Assembly: GCF_017795885.1 (NCBI RefSeq)
Contig: NZ_CP059297.1
Span: 992,001 to 1,056,000, forward strand
DNA: 64,000 nucleotides
Source of the DNA: Brevundimonas sp. AJA228-03
Lineage (GTDB): Bacteria; Pseudomonadota; Alphaproteobacteria; Caulobacterales; Caulobacteraceae
Reading direction: 5' to 3'
In this document: piece by piece, positions 51,834 to 60,055 of the stretch
Layout: each line of letters starts with the position of its first letter
How positions within the stretch are numbered: the stretch's first letter is position 1
Translations under genes and position numbers: made by a program
Notes under the pieces: generated by a model
Databases searched by the model: none
What the model was told of the DNA's origin: nothing
The model's input: the letters and a program-made list of their open reading frames with translations, nothing else

Positions 51834-53456
51834 ATGCCATCCATCCACCGCCGAGCGGCGCTGTCGAGCCTTCTGGGCGGCGTTGCCCTGACCGCATTTC
51901 CGGGCCGTTCGGTTCTGGCCCAGAGCAACGAGGACGCCGCGCCACTGGGCCGTGAATGGGCGCACATGCGATGGGCGCGGGGCATCGAGAACCAGAGGAA
52001 GGCCGATCTGGGCGACGGCACCTATCTGAACCCGATCATGTCGGGCGATCACCCCGATCCTTCGATCCTGAAGGACGGCGACGACTACTATATGACCTTC
52101 TCGTCGTTCGAATCCGTGCCCGGCATCCACATCTGGCATTCGCGCGATCTGGTGAACTGGCAGCCGGTGGTCGCGGCCCTGACGACCAATATCGGCTCGG
52201 TCTGGGCTCCGGAGCTGTGCAAGCACGGAGATCGCTACTATGTCTATATTCCGGCGCGCTTTCCCGACTACCGGTCCAGCTATGTCATCTGGGCGGATGC
52301 GATCGAGGGACCCTGGTCCGAGCCGATCGACCTGAAACTGCCCAACCGGATCGATCCCGGCCACATCGTTGGCGAGGATGGCAAGCGCTATCTGTTCCTG
52401 AGCGGGGGCGACCGGGTCAGGCTGACCGACGACGGCCTGGCGACCGACGGAGCGCTGGAGCACGTCTACGACCCCTGGCGCTATCCCGACGACTGGATCG
52501 TCGAGGGGTTTGCGCCCGAGGGGCCCAAGCTGATGAAGCGGGGCGATTATTTCTACATGATCACGGCCGTGGGTGGCACCGCTGGTCCGCCGACCGGGCA
52601 TATGGTGATCGCCGCCCGGTCGCGGTCGATCCACGGCCCGTGGGAGAACTGCCCGCACAATCCGATCGTGCGCACCGTGTCCGGGGCCGAGAAATGGTGG
52701 TCGCGGGGCCATGCGACCCTGGTCGAGGGACCGGCCGGCGACTGGTACATGGTCTACCACGGCTATGAGAACGCCTACTGGAGCCTGGGGCGCCAGACGT
52801 TGCTGGATCCGGTCGAATGGACCGAGGACGGCTGGTTTCGCGCCAGGGGCGGCGATCTGGCGACGCCCCTGCCGATCCCGGCGGGGGGCCAGGCCGTGCC
52901 TCACGGCATGGCGCTGTCGGACGACTTCTCGACCGACAAGTTCGGTATCCAGTGGAGCTTCTACGATCCGCAGGCGGATGAGAAATCCCGCCTGACCCGG
53001 GCCGACGGGGTGTTGCACATGCGGGCCAAGGGCACGGCCCCCAGCGACTGTTCGCCCCTGACCTTCGTGCAGGGGGATCAGGGCTATGTGCTGGAATGCG
53101 AGATCGAGATCGATCCGGCCACGGTCGCCGGTCTGATCTTGTTCTATGATCGCCAGCTGTATGCCGGGCTGGGCTTCGACCCGGCCAGGTTCGTCACCCA
53201 CCAGTACGGCATCGAGCGGGGTCGGCCCGAGCACGCCTACGGCTCCCGGATGCAGATCCGCCTGACCAACGCCTTCCAGAATGTCTATTTCGACACGTCT
53301 GCCGACGGGGTGACCTGGAAGAGGTTTGATCGGGGCATGGAGGTGTCCGGCTATAACCAGAACGTCCGTGGCGGCTTCATGATGCTGCGGCCTGCGATCT
53401 ATGCGGCCGGGGAGGGCGAGGCCCGTTTCAGGAACTTCAGATACCGCGCCCTGTAG
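51834..53456 (+). CDS. GH43 family glycoside hydrolase (arabinosidase/xylosidase type)
   Basis: A 540-residue exported enzyme with an RR-containing signal (IHRRAALSSLLGGVALTAF). The GH43 five-blade propeller shows the catalytic base Asp in SGDHPDPSILKDGDDYYMTFSS, the pKa-tuning Asp region RIDPGHIVGEDGKRYLFLSGG and the acid Glu in EGPKLMKRGDYFYMI. The C-terminal about 180 residues form a beta-sandwich (DDFSTDKFGIQWSFYD onward) seen in GH43 beta-xylosidases. It would trim arabinose or xylose from pectin side chains or xylan. Confidence 0.88.
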   Translation: MPSIHRRAALSSLLGGVALTAFPGRSVLAQSNEDAAPLGREWAHMRWARGIENQRKADLGDGTYLNPIMSGDHPDPSILKDGDDYYMTFSSFESVPGIHIWHSRDLVNWQPVVAALTTNIGSVWAPELCKHGDRYYVYIPARFPDYRSSYVIWADAIEGPWSEPIDLKLPNRIDPGHIVGEDGKRYLFLSGGDRVRLTDDGLATDGALEHVYDPWRYPDDWIVEGFAPEGPKLMKRGDYFYMITAVGGTAGPPTGHMVIAARSRSIHGPWENCPHNPIVRTVSGAEKWWSRGHATLVEGPAGDWYMVYHGYENAYWSLGRQTLLDPVEWTEDGWFRARGGDLATPLPIPAGGQAVPHGMALSDDFSTDKFGIQWSFYDPQADEKSRLTRADGVLHMRAKGTAPSDCSPLTFVQGDQGYVLECEIEIDPATVAGLILFYDRQLYAGLGFDPARFVTHQYGIERGRPEHAYGSRMQIRLTNAFQNVYFDTSADGVTWKRFDRGMEVSGYNQNVRGGFMMLRPAIYAAGEGEARFRNFRYRAL

Positions 53457-53472
53457 GCGTCCGGTGAGTGGC

Positions 53473-53516
53473 TTGGCGAAAGAGGGCGGGTCCGCTCCAA
53501 ATCCATGTTTCGCCAA
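53473..53516. repeat. Long-range inverted repeat in the GH43/receptor gap
   Basis: TTGGCGAAA (53473-53481) and TTTCGCCAA (53508-53516) are perfect inverted arms around 26 bases, just after the GH43 stop. They may fold as a 3-prime stem in the GH43 message. Confidence 0.35.
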
Positions 53517-53523
53517 ACGAAAA

Positions 53524-53549
53524 GGAGCGCCGGTTGAAACCGGCGCTCC
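53524..53549 (-). terminator. Intrinsic terminator of the TonB receptor gene
   Basis: A perfect 12-bp stem, 53524-53535 with 53538-53549, and a 2-base loop. On the minus strand it is followed by TTTTCGTTT, as expected for the end of the receptor message (stop at 53579). It may also stop plus-strand transcripts. Confidence 0.85.
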
Positions 53550-53578
53550 CATTCTGATCCATGTCTTCGAGGGACGTC

Positions 53579-56500
53579 CTAAAAGACGGCGCGGGCACCG
53601 ATGAAGAACTGACGTCCCGTCGACCCATAGTTGGTGGTCACGCGATCGTCGGCGTAGCCCCAGCGGTTGGTCGTCTGGTTCGTCAGGTTCAGGGCTTCGG
53701 CCGTCAGGGTGACGAAATCGGTCAGCTTGTAGGTGACCGAGGCATCCACGTTCAGCGTCTTCTCGCTGCCCAGGAAGTCGTTGACCAGCGGCGAGTCCGA
53801 GAAGCCCGGATCGGTCGTGCCCGAGGCGATCGGATACTGGGTCACATAGTCCGCGCGATAGGCCGTCGAGACGCGCGCCGAGAACCTGGGCACTTCGTAG
53901 AAGACCGTGAAGTTGAACGCGTCGGGCGATGCGCCGGTGAATGGCCCCACGCCTGTGACCAGCGGAGCCGGTGTCAGAATGTAGTTCAGCTCCGATTCGA
54001 GGTGGGTGTAGTTGGCCTGGATGCCCAGGTTTTCGAAATACCAGGGCAGGAAGATCAGGTTCTGCTGATAGTTGACCTCGACGCCGCGGATGTAGCCGCC
54101 CGGAGCATCGCGGAACTGACGGATGCCGAACGGGCGATCCGCGTTGATGTAGTCGACCTGGTTCTGGGCCTGCTGACGCGCAGCGGCTGACTGGGTGGTG
54201 TCGGCGGCCAGGACTTCGAACTCGGCCCGCAGCTCGGCGATGGCTGTGGCATCCAGAATGGACGACAGGGTGCCGTCACCGACCAGGGTCTGCGGGAAGG
54301 ATTCCACTTCCTTGTCGAAGATGGCGACCGAGAACAGGGCGTCGGGCTGGAAATACCATTCGAAGCTGAGGTCGTAGTTGGTGGCCGTGAACGGAGCCAG
54401 CTTCGGGTTGCCGATCGTGATTGCGCCGCCCGTCGTTGCACCCAGGCCGTTCGGCACGGTGAAGGCCGTGACGCTGGGGGCCAGGTTGCCCAGCAGCGGG
54501 CGGGACATGACCTTGGCGACACCCAGCCGGATGATCATGTCGTCGGCGACCTCATAGGCGAGGTTCAGCGACGGCAGGGTGTTGTTGTAGTCGTTGTCTG
54601 CGCTGATCGCCCGGCCGCGATTGGTGAAGCCGTTGGAGTCGAGGCCCGTCTGGGCGCGGCGCAGACCGACGTTACCGCGCAGGTCGCGACCGAAGACAGG
54701 AACGTTGAAGTCGGCCTGGATGAAATAGCTCAGGTCCGTTTCCTTGATCTCGAAGGTCTGGGCGAAGTTGAACTTCGTCGAGATGCGCCAGTCGTTCCAC
54801 TTGTTGACGCAGTTGCATTCGAAGTCGAACAGGTTGCGGAAGGCGTCCAGGTCCGGGGCATAGAAGCGCGTGGGTGTTCCGGTCGGCAGGTCGAGGCCCT
54901 GGCCGAAGGTGTGCACGGCACCGACCTGACCGATGGTGGCCCCCGCCTCGATGAGGCTGGGGTTCAGCGTCTCGCGTGCCGATTCACGCTGCAGGGCGGT
55001 CGTGTAGAAGGTGTAGCGCTTGCGCTGAATCCCGGTCTTGAGCGTCAGATACGGATTGGCGTCCCAGGCGAAGTCGATGTTGCCGCCTTCGTAGTGGTTG
55101 TCGACCGTCCGCTGAAAGTAGCGGATTGCCGAGAAGCCCTTGACCACGTCCCAGTTGGCCGGATTGGCCACGTCGAAGCCGAAATTGAGCGATGGCATGT
55201 CGCCGCCGCCGCGCGCATCATAGACGAAATAGCCGTCGCCGGCCGCGCCCGAGCCGGAGTTCAGGCGGGTGAACTCGACCAGTGAGCCTTGCGTCTTGTT
55301 GACCGAGCGGCTCTCGCCATAGATCGCCCGCATCCGGAACGTGTCGCTGAACTCGTGCTCCAGATTCACCGTGCCTTGCTGGAAGAAGGTCGTGTAGCGC
55401 GCCTCGTCCGCGGCGGACCGCATGTCGACGTTGCTCAGCACCAGATAGTCGGCGTTGGCACCCGTCGGGCTCAGCGCCGCATCGATCAGCCGGATTCCCG
55501 GCCGACCGATCAGAGCATTGCGCATTCCCAGCCCCAGGGGATCGGCGATGTAACCGCGCGACGATGGGCTGTTGTAGTAGTCGAAGGGTTCCAGGTTGTT
55601 CGGGTTGAAGCTGAAGCCCGAAAGCGTTCCAGCGACCGGTGTGGTGCCATAGATCTGTTGACCGCAATCGATACCGGCCAGGATCGCCGTCTCGGCGCGA
55701 GCGTTGCAGGTCGCATACAGCGCGCGCCTCTGGGCGGCTGTGCCGGTCGCCGTCGCATTGGCCAGCTGATAGGTTGCCGGGTTGGCTGTGCCCTGGGTGT
55801 TGTTGCGGTTCAGGCCGACGGGAACGATCTGGTAGTTGGTCGAGATCTGGTCCAGTTGCGAATAGACGCCGTCGAAGCTGATCGTCGTCCGTTCGCTCGG
55901 GCGCCACTGGGCCGAGAAGGTCAGGCCGGTGCGCTCCTGATGCAGGTCCTGCTGGTTCAGCGTCGGCAGGGCCGGGATACGGACCAGCGAGCCGGCCGCG
56001 ACCGTGCTGCCCGCGGCCGTCCCCGTCGCATTGTTGTTGCGCAGGGTCGAGCCGATCGGGCTGTTGATCAGTGCATAGGCCGTGGGGTTCGAGCCGCGCA
56101 GCGCGTCGCAATAGGACTGGTTGGTGATGTTGACGCCGGGGATGACACCGACGATGCCGGGCAGCGTGCCATTGCAGTTGGTACCGGTGGGGGCGGCGAA
56201 GCCCTGACGGGTCTGGATCTGACTGCCGGCGGCGATGTTCGGTGTGCCTGCGAAGGTGGCGCCGCGATAGATGTAGTCGGACTGACCGGCCTGGCGCTGA
56301 TAACTGTCGATCGTCTGGTCGCGACGGTTGAAGGCCGCCGAGGCCAGGATACCGACCTCGCCAATGCCATCGAAATGCCAGCGGTCCGAAACCAGTCCGG
56401 CAAAGCGCGGATTGTTGGTCTCGCCATTCTCGTAATAGGCATCCTGCGCCGAGAACGCGAAGCGGCGGTCGGAGTAGTCAAGCGGCCGGCCGGTCTGAAG

Positions 56501-57040
56501 ATCGACCGTGGCCCCCAGCGAGCCTTCTTCCGTTTCGGCCGAAGCGGTCTTCTGGACCTTCAGCGAGTTGAACAATTCGGAGGCGAAGGTGTTGAAGTCG
56601 AAGCCGCGGCTGCGGTTCGGGCTATCGCCTGCGATGGAGGCACCGGCCGTCGACAGCGCCTCGACGCCATTCAGACGGACGCGGGTGAAGTCGCTGCCCA
56701 GCCCGCGTACGGTGATGGTGCGGCCCTCGCCGTTGTCGCGGTCGATGGACACGCCCGGCAAGCGCTGAAGCGACTCGGCCAGGTTGGCGTCCGGAAAGTC
56801 GGCGATGTCCTCGGCGTTGATCGCATCGACCATGACGTTGGCGTTGCGCTTGGTCGCCAGGGCACTGCGCAGCGCACCACGAATACCTGTGACGACCACT
56901 TCGTCGACCTCGGACGCCTCGTCCTGCGGTGCAGATGTCGGGGCGGTTTGAGCCCAGACCCCGCTGGAGGTCGCGAGCGTGAACATCAGAACGCCGGCAG
57001 AAGCCGCGGTTCGCAGATGACGCAGATGTGCTGTTCTCAT
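53579..57040 (-). CDS. TonB-dependent outer-membrane receptor of the pectin locus
   Basis: An 1153-residue receptor. After a signal peptide ending VWAQ, a TonB box region reads VDEVVVTGIRGALRSALATKRNANVMVDAI, typical of carbohydrate receptors of Caulobacter and Xanthomonas. The plug has DFPDANLAESLQRLPGVSIDRDNGEGRTITVRGLGSDFTRVRLNG. The barrel ends RQFFIGARAVF with a terminal Phe. GGAGGG lies 10 bases upstream of the ATG at 57040. Next to GH43 and lyase genes it most likely imports pectin- or arabinan-derived oligosaccharides. Confidence 0.92.
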   Translation of the reverse strand: MRTAHLRHLRTAASAGVLMFTLATSSGVWAQTAPTSAPQDEASEVDEVVVTGIRGALRSALATKRNANVMVDAINAEDIADFPDANLAESLQRLPGVSIDRDNGEGRTITVRGLGSDFTRVRLNGVEALSTAGASIAGDSPNRSRGFDFNTFASELFNSLKVQKTASAETEEGSLGATVDLQTGRPLDYSDRRFAFSAQDAYYENGETNNPRFAGLVSDRWHFDGIGEVGILASAAFNRRDQTIDSYQRQAGQSDYIYRGATFAGTPNIAAGSQIQTRQGFAAPTGTNCNGTLPGIVGVIPGVNITNQSYCDALRGSNPTAYALINSPIGSTLRNNNATGTAAGSTVAAGSLVRIPALPTLNQQDLHQERTGLTFSAQWRPSERTTISFDGVYSQLDQISTNYQIVPVGLNRNNTQGTANPATYQLANATATGTAAQRRALYATCNARAETAILAGIDCGQQIYGTTPVAGTLSGFSFNPNNLEPFDYYNSPSSRGYIADPLGLGMRNALIGRPGIRLIDAALSPTGANADYLVLSNVDMRSAADEARYTTFFQQGTVNLEHEFSDTFRMRAIYGESRSVNKTQGSLVEFTRLNSGSGAAGDGYFVYDARGGGDMPSLNFGFDVANPANWDVVKGFSAIRYFQRTVDNHYEGGNIDFAWDANPYLTLKTGIQRKRYTFYTTALQRESARETLNPSLIEAGATIGQVGAVHTFGQGLDLPTGTPTRFYAPDLDAFRNLFDFECNCVNKWNDWRISTKFNFAQTFEIKETDLSYFIQADFNVPVFGRDLRGNVGLRRAQTGLDSNGFTNRGRAISADNDYNNTLPSLNLAYEVADDMIIRLGVAKVMSRPLLGNLAPSVTAFTVPNGLGATTGGAITIGNPKLAPFTATNYDLSFEWYFQPDALFSVAIFDKEVESFPQTLVGDGTLSSILDATAIAELRAEFEVLAADTTQSAAARQQAQNQVDYINADRPFGIRQFRDAPGGYIRGVEVNYQQNLIFLPWYFENLGIQANYTHLESELNYILTPAPLVTGVGPFTGASPDAFNFTVFYEVPRFSARVSTAYRADYVTQYPIASGTTDPGFSDSPLVNDFLGSEKTLNVDASVTYKLTDFVTLTAEALNLTNQTTNRWGYADDRVTTNYGSTGRQFFIGARAVF

Positions 57041-57112
57041 AGTCTTCAACCCTCCACCGTTCGGCCCTCTACGGAGCCTGAACCCGGCCCTTCGGCCAAT
57101 TCACACAGTCGA

Positions 57113-57134
57113 TGATACCGGTGTCAATTTGACA
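57113..57134. promoter_or_regulatory. Overlapping palindromes upstream of the TonB receptor
   Basis: TGATACC-GGTGTCA (57113-57126) is a LacI-like palindrome with one mismatched pair and a C-G centre. It overlaps TGTCAA-T-TTGACA (57122-57134), a perfect 13-bp palindrome. They lie 73-94 bases before the receptor start, a fitting place for a sugar-responsive repressor or activator. Confidence 0.5.
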
Positions 57135-57254
57135 TAAACGGCCACTGCGCCCGGCTCCCGATTAGTATGACAAATGTTGGTTGGCAAGGGGCATCGGCCT
57201 GAGCCCGGATGTGGTGCGACTTTCTGGTCCCATGTAATCCGCACCGCCGGAAGC

Positions 57255-57320
57255 GTGAATCATGCCCTCGCTGATTTCCGGAGCCTGATTCACGGCGTCG
57301 GCGGAATCGCGAAGCGATTC
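57255..57320. repeat. Inverted repeats between receptor promoter and btuD end
   Basis: GTGAATCA/TGATTCAC (57255-57262, 57286-57293) and GAATCGC/GCGATTC with a 3-base loop (57304-57310, 57314-57320). They follow the btuD stop on the minus strand and may act as 3-prime hairpins; no T-tract. The rest of the 57041-57324 gap holds the receptor promoter region. Confidence 0.4.
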
Positions 57321-57324
57321 TACC

Positions 57325-58110
57325 TCAGCCGATCAGGCTCCGGGCACGCCGTATCACATCGACCCGGGGGCCCCCCGGCCCACGGGTCAGGCTGGCCTCC
57401 ACACCATAGGCGCGCTTCAGCATCTCGGGCGACAGGGCAGTGGCGGGCGGGTCGTCGGCCAGCACACGTCCGTCGGCCAGGACGATGATGCGGTCCGATA
57501 GTCTCAGCGCCATCGACAGGTCGTGCAGCGTGACGACGACGCCGACCCCGTCGTCCGCCAGCCGACGAAAAAGGGCCGCCACATCCAGCTGGTGCGCGGG
57601 GTCGAGGCCCGTCAGCGGCTCGTCGGCCAGCAGCCACTCGGGTTCTCCGGCCAGGGCCCGCGCGATCAAGACCTGCGCCCGCTCTCCGCCCGACAGGGTG
57701 TCTACGATCCGGTGCTCGAACGCTGTGACATTGGCGGCCATCATGGCCCGGTCGACCGCCGCATGGTCGTCCCGGGCCGGACCTCGCGCTCCGATGAAGG
57801 GTGTACGGCCGAGTGCCACCAGTGTCCGCGTGTCGACAGTCCAGGCGATCTCTGGCGTCTGGGGAAGAAAGGCCAGTCGCTTGGCGCGCTCGCGCGCTTT
57901 CAGCCCGGTCAGTGGGGCATCGTCCAGCCGGGTGATGCCCGCGGTCGGCTGGCGTAGACCCGCCAGACAGGCGAGTAGCGTCGATTTTCCGGCTCCGTTC
58001 GGGCCGACCACGGTGGTGACCTTGCCCGCCGCGATCGACAGGCTGACGTCCGACAGGATCGACCTGTGCCCGATCTTCACGCCCAGCGCAGTGCAGGACA
58101 GGACGCTCAT
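57325..58110 (-). CDS. btuD: Cobalamin ABC transporter ATP-binding protein BtuD-like
   Basis: A 261-residue ABC ATPase. Walker A is GPNGAGKST (about residues 35-43), the Q-loop is FLPQTPEIAW, the signature is LSGGERAQ, Walker B is WLLADEPLTGLDP and the switch histidine is in VVVTLHDLSM. It is the FecE/BtuD/HmuV type that pairs with FecCD permeases. The ATG at 58110 overlaps the permease stop by four bases. Assignment to B12 rests on the btuB riboswitch operon. Confidence 0.88.
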   Translation of the reverse strand: MSVLSCTALGVKIGHRSILSDVSLSIAAGKVTTVVGPNGAGKSTLLACLAGLRQPTAGITRLDDAPLTGLKARERAKRLAFLPQTPEIAWTVDTRTLVALGRTPFIGARGPARDDHAAVDRAMMAANVTAFEHRIVDTLSGGERAQVLIARALAGEPEWLLADEPLTGLDPAHQLDVAALFRRLADDGVGVVVTLHDLSMALRLSDRIIVLADGRVLADDPPATALSPEMLKRAYGVEASLTRGPGGPRVDVIRRARSLIG

Positions 58111-59093
58111 GCGATCTTGCTCCTCAGGCGCAGCAGCAGGACAAGGAAAAAGGGCGCGCCCAGGGCCGCCATGGCGACGCCCAGCTTCACCTCGTCCGCC
58201 GACGGGGTCAGCCGCACCAGGATGTCGCCCGCCAGCACGATGACCGCGCCTCCGAGAAGGCCAGGCACCAGCAGCGCGCCGGGCCTGGCCCCGACCAGGG
58301 GCCGCAGCAGGTGCGGCGTCACCAGGCCGACGAAGCCGATCACCCCGGTCACAGCCACGCTCGCGCCCGCCGCCAGGCCGACGCCCAGCGCCAGGGTCCA
58401 GCGCATCCGCGGCATCGAAATGCCCAGGGACCGCGCCCCGACGTCGCCCAGGGTCAGGGCGTCCAGCCCTCGTCCGAGGGTCAGCAGCAGAGCACAGCCG
58501 AGCCCGATCAGCGGTGATGCCATCCACACCTCCTCGAAGCTGCAGTCCGCCAGGGAGCCCATCAGCCAGTCGACGATCTCGTTCACCGCCCAGGGATTGG
58601 GAGCCAGCGACAGGGCCAGCGATACGCCCGCGCTGGACAGGATGTTCAGGATCGCGCCCGCCAGGATGAAGGTCACCAGACTGGACGCCGAGCCCGACAG
58701 CAGCATCAGCACGCCGACCCCGATCAGCGCCCCGCTGATCGCCGCGACCGGCAGAGCCCAGGGCGCGACCGCCGTCACGCCGTAGTAGAGGGTCAGCACG
58801 GCACCCAGCGCCGCCATCGAGGACACGCCCAGCACACCCGGATCGGCCAGGGGGTTGCGCGTGTAGCCCTGCAGCACCGCGCCCGACAGCCCGAGGGCCG
58901 CACCCACGACGATCCCCAGCAGCGTGCGCGGCAGCCGCAGCTCGAACACGATGGCCCAGCGCGGATCGACATCGGGCTGCAGCCAGGCCTCGAAGGGGAC
59001 CCAGACGCGTCCCGCCATCAGGCTGATCCCCGACAGGATCACCAGCAGGGCGATCAGCGCCGCATACAGAACGGATCGGTTCACGGGCCTCAT
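58107..59093 (-). CDS. btuC: Cobalamin ABC transporter permease BtuC-like (FecCD family)
   Basis: A 328-residue inner-membrane permease with about ten helices. FecCD hallmarks are FELRLPRTLLGIVVGAALGLSGAVLQGYTRNPLADPGVLGVSS and GFVGLVTPHLLRPLVG, the cytoplasmic coupling helix. It overlaps btuF and btuD genes by four bases each. Confidence 0.9.
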   Translation of the reverse strand: MRPVNRSVLYAALIALLVILSGISLMAGRVWVPFEAWLQPDVDPRWAIVFELRLPRTLLGIVVGAALGLSGAVLQGYTRNPLADPGVLGVSSMAALGAVLTLYYGVTAVAPWALPVAAISGALIGVGVLMLLSGSASSLVTFILAGAILNILSSAGVSLALSLAPNPWAVNEIVDWLMGSLADCSFEEVWMASPLIGLGCALLLTLGRGLDALTLGDVGARSLGISMPRMRWTLALGVGLAAGASVAVTGVIGFVGLVTPHLLRPLVGARPGALLVPGLLGGAVIVLAGDILVRLTPSADEVKLGVAMAALGAPFFLVLLLRLRSKIA

Positions 59094-59959
59094 CCGAGCC
59101 TCGACGTTGCGACCTCGCGGGCGCGCCTCAACGCGGCCGCGGTCTGGATCAGGACCGGCCCGCCGCAGAACAGCAACCGTTCGGGAAAGACCGCCCGGCG
59201 CATATCGCTGGCGACGCGCCCGAGCGCAGGATGCTCCATGATCCGTTCGGCCCGGCTCGGCGCGCCCGGCCAGGATTCGCCTGACAGCAGGATCCGGGGC
59301 GGATCGGCGATCAGTCTTTCCAGCGGCACATTGCCGGTTCGCGTAAGGCCATAGCGCGTGACGGCATTTTGCAAGCCCGCGCGCCGCATCATCTCGTCCA
59401 TCAGCGTGCCTGGCCCCGAAGCAAACCCGCCCGGCATGAAGATCAGGGCAGAAGGGGGCGTCGATCCGGGCACCGGAGCGGCGGCGCTGATGGCGGCCTC
59501 GATCTGTTTCACCAATGCCTCGCCGCGATCGGCATGTCCGACCAGGGCGGCTACTGTCCGGACCTGCTCCAGGCTCCCGGCGATTGTCTCGGGCACGCCG
59601 AACAGGTGGGTGGGAATCTCAAGGCGCCCGAGGGCATTTCGTATGGCCAGCGACGAATACTGGCTGGTCATCACCAGATCGGGCCGGAGAGCGATGACTT
59701 CTTCGGCCGTTCCGTAGGTATGGGGCAGGGTTTTCGCGATGTCGGCGATCGTCGATCCATAGGGGTCGCGCGCCCAGTGGCTCAGGGCTGCGATCTGTGA
59801 CCGGTCTGCGACCCTGACAAGGATGACGTCCAGGCACGGGTTCAGCGAGATGATGCGCTGCGGGCGACCGTCGGCCACCGGCGGGCGCGGTGGGGGCGCG
59901 CTGCCACATCCGGCCAGGGCCAGGCCGCCCGCCACCAGAGCTCTCCGGTCCGGGCCCAT
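59090..59959 (-). CDS. btuF: Cobalamin-binding periplasmic lipoprotein BtuF-like
   Basis: A 289-residue substrate-binding protein with a lipobox (LALAGC at residues 13-18), so probably anchored and not free. The family core is RPQRIISLNPCLDVILVRVADRSQIAALSHWARDP and ALRPDLVMTSQYSS. It hands B12 (or a related corrinoid) from BtuB to BtuCD. It lies 96 bases after btuB. Confidence 0.87.
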   Translation of the reverse strand: MGPDRRALVAGGLALAGCGSAPPPRPPVADGRPQRIISLNPCLDVILVRVADRSQIAALSHWARDPYGSTIADIAKTLPHTYGTAEEVIALRPDLVMTSQYSSLAIRNALGRLEIPTHLFGVPETIAGSLEQVRTVAALVGHADRGEALVKQIEAAISAAAPVPGSTPPSALIFMPGGFASGPGTLMDEMMRRAGLQNAVTRYGLTRTGNVPLERLIADPPRILLSGESWPGAPSRAERIMEHPALGRVASDMRRAVFPERLLFCGGPVLIQTAAALRRAREVATSRLG

Positions 59960-60055
59960 CAGAGATCGATCCTGGACCGCAGGCGCGCGGACGGGTCGTC
60001 CGTATGCGCCCCGTCCAGTCTTCTGCGGTGAGGGATGGGTGCGTGCATCGCCTGG

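Noticed and set aside
55289..57115. 608-codon plus-strand frame opposite the large TonB receptor
   Set aside because: Antisense shadow with Arg/Gly/Val-rich translation; receptor strand is certain.
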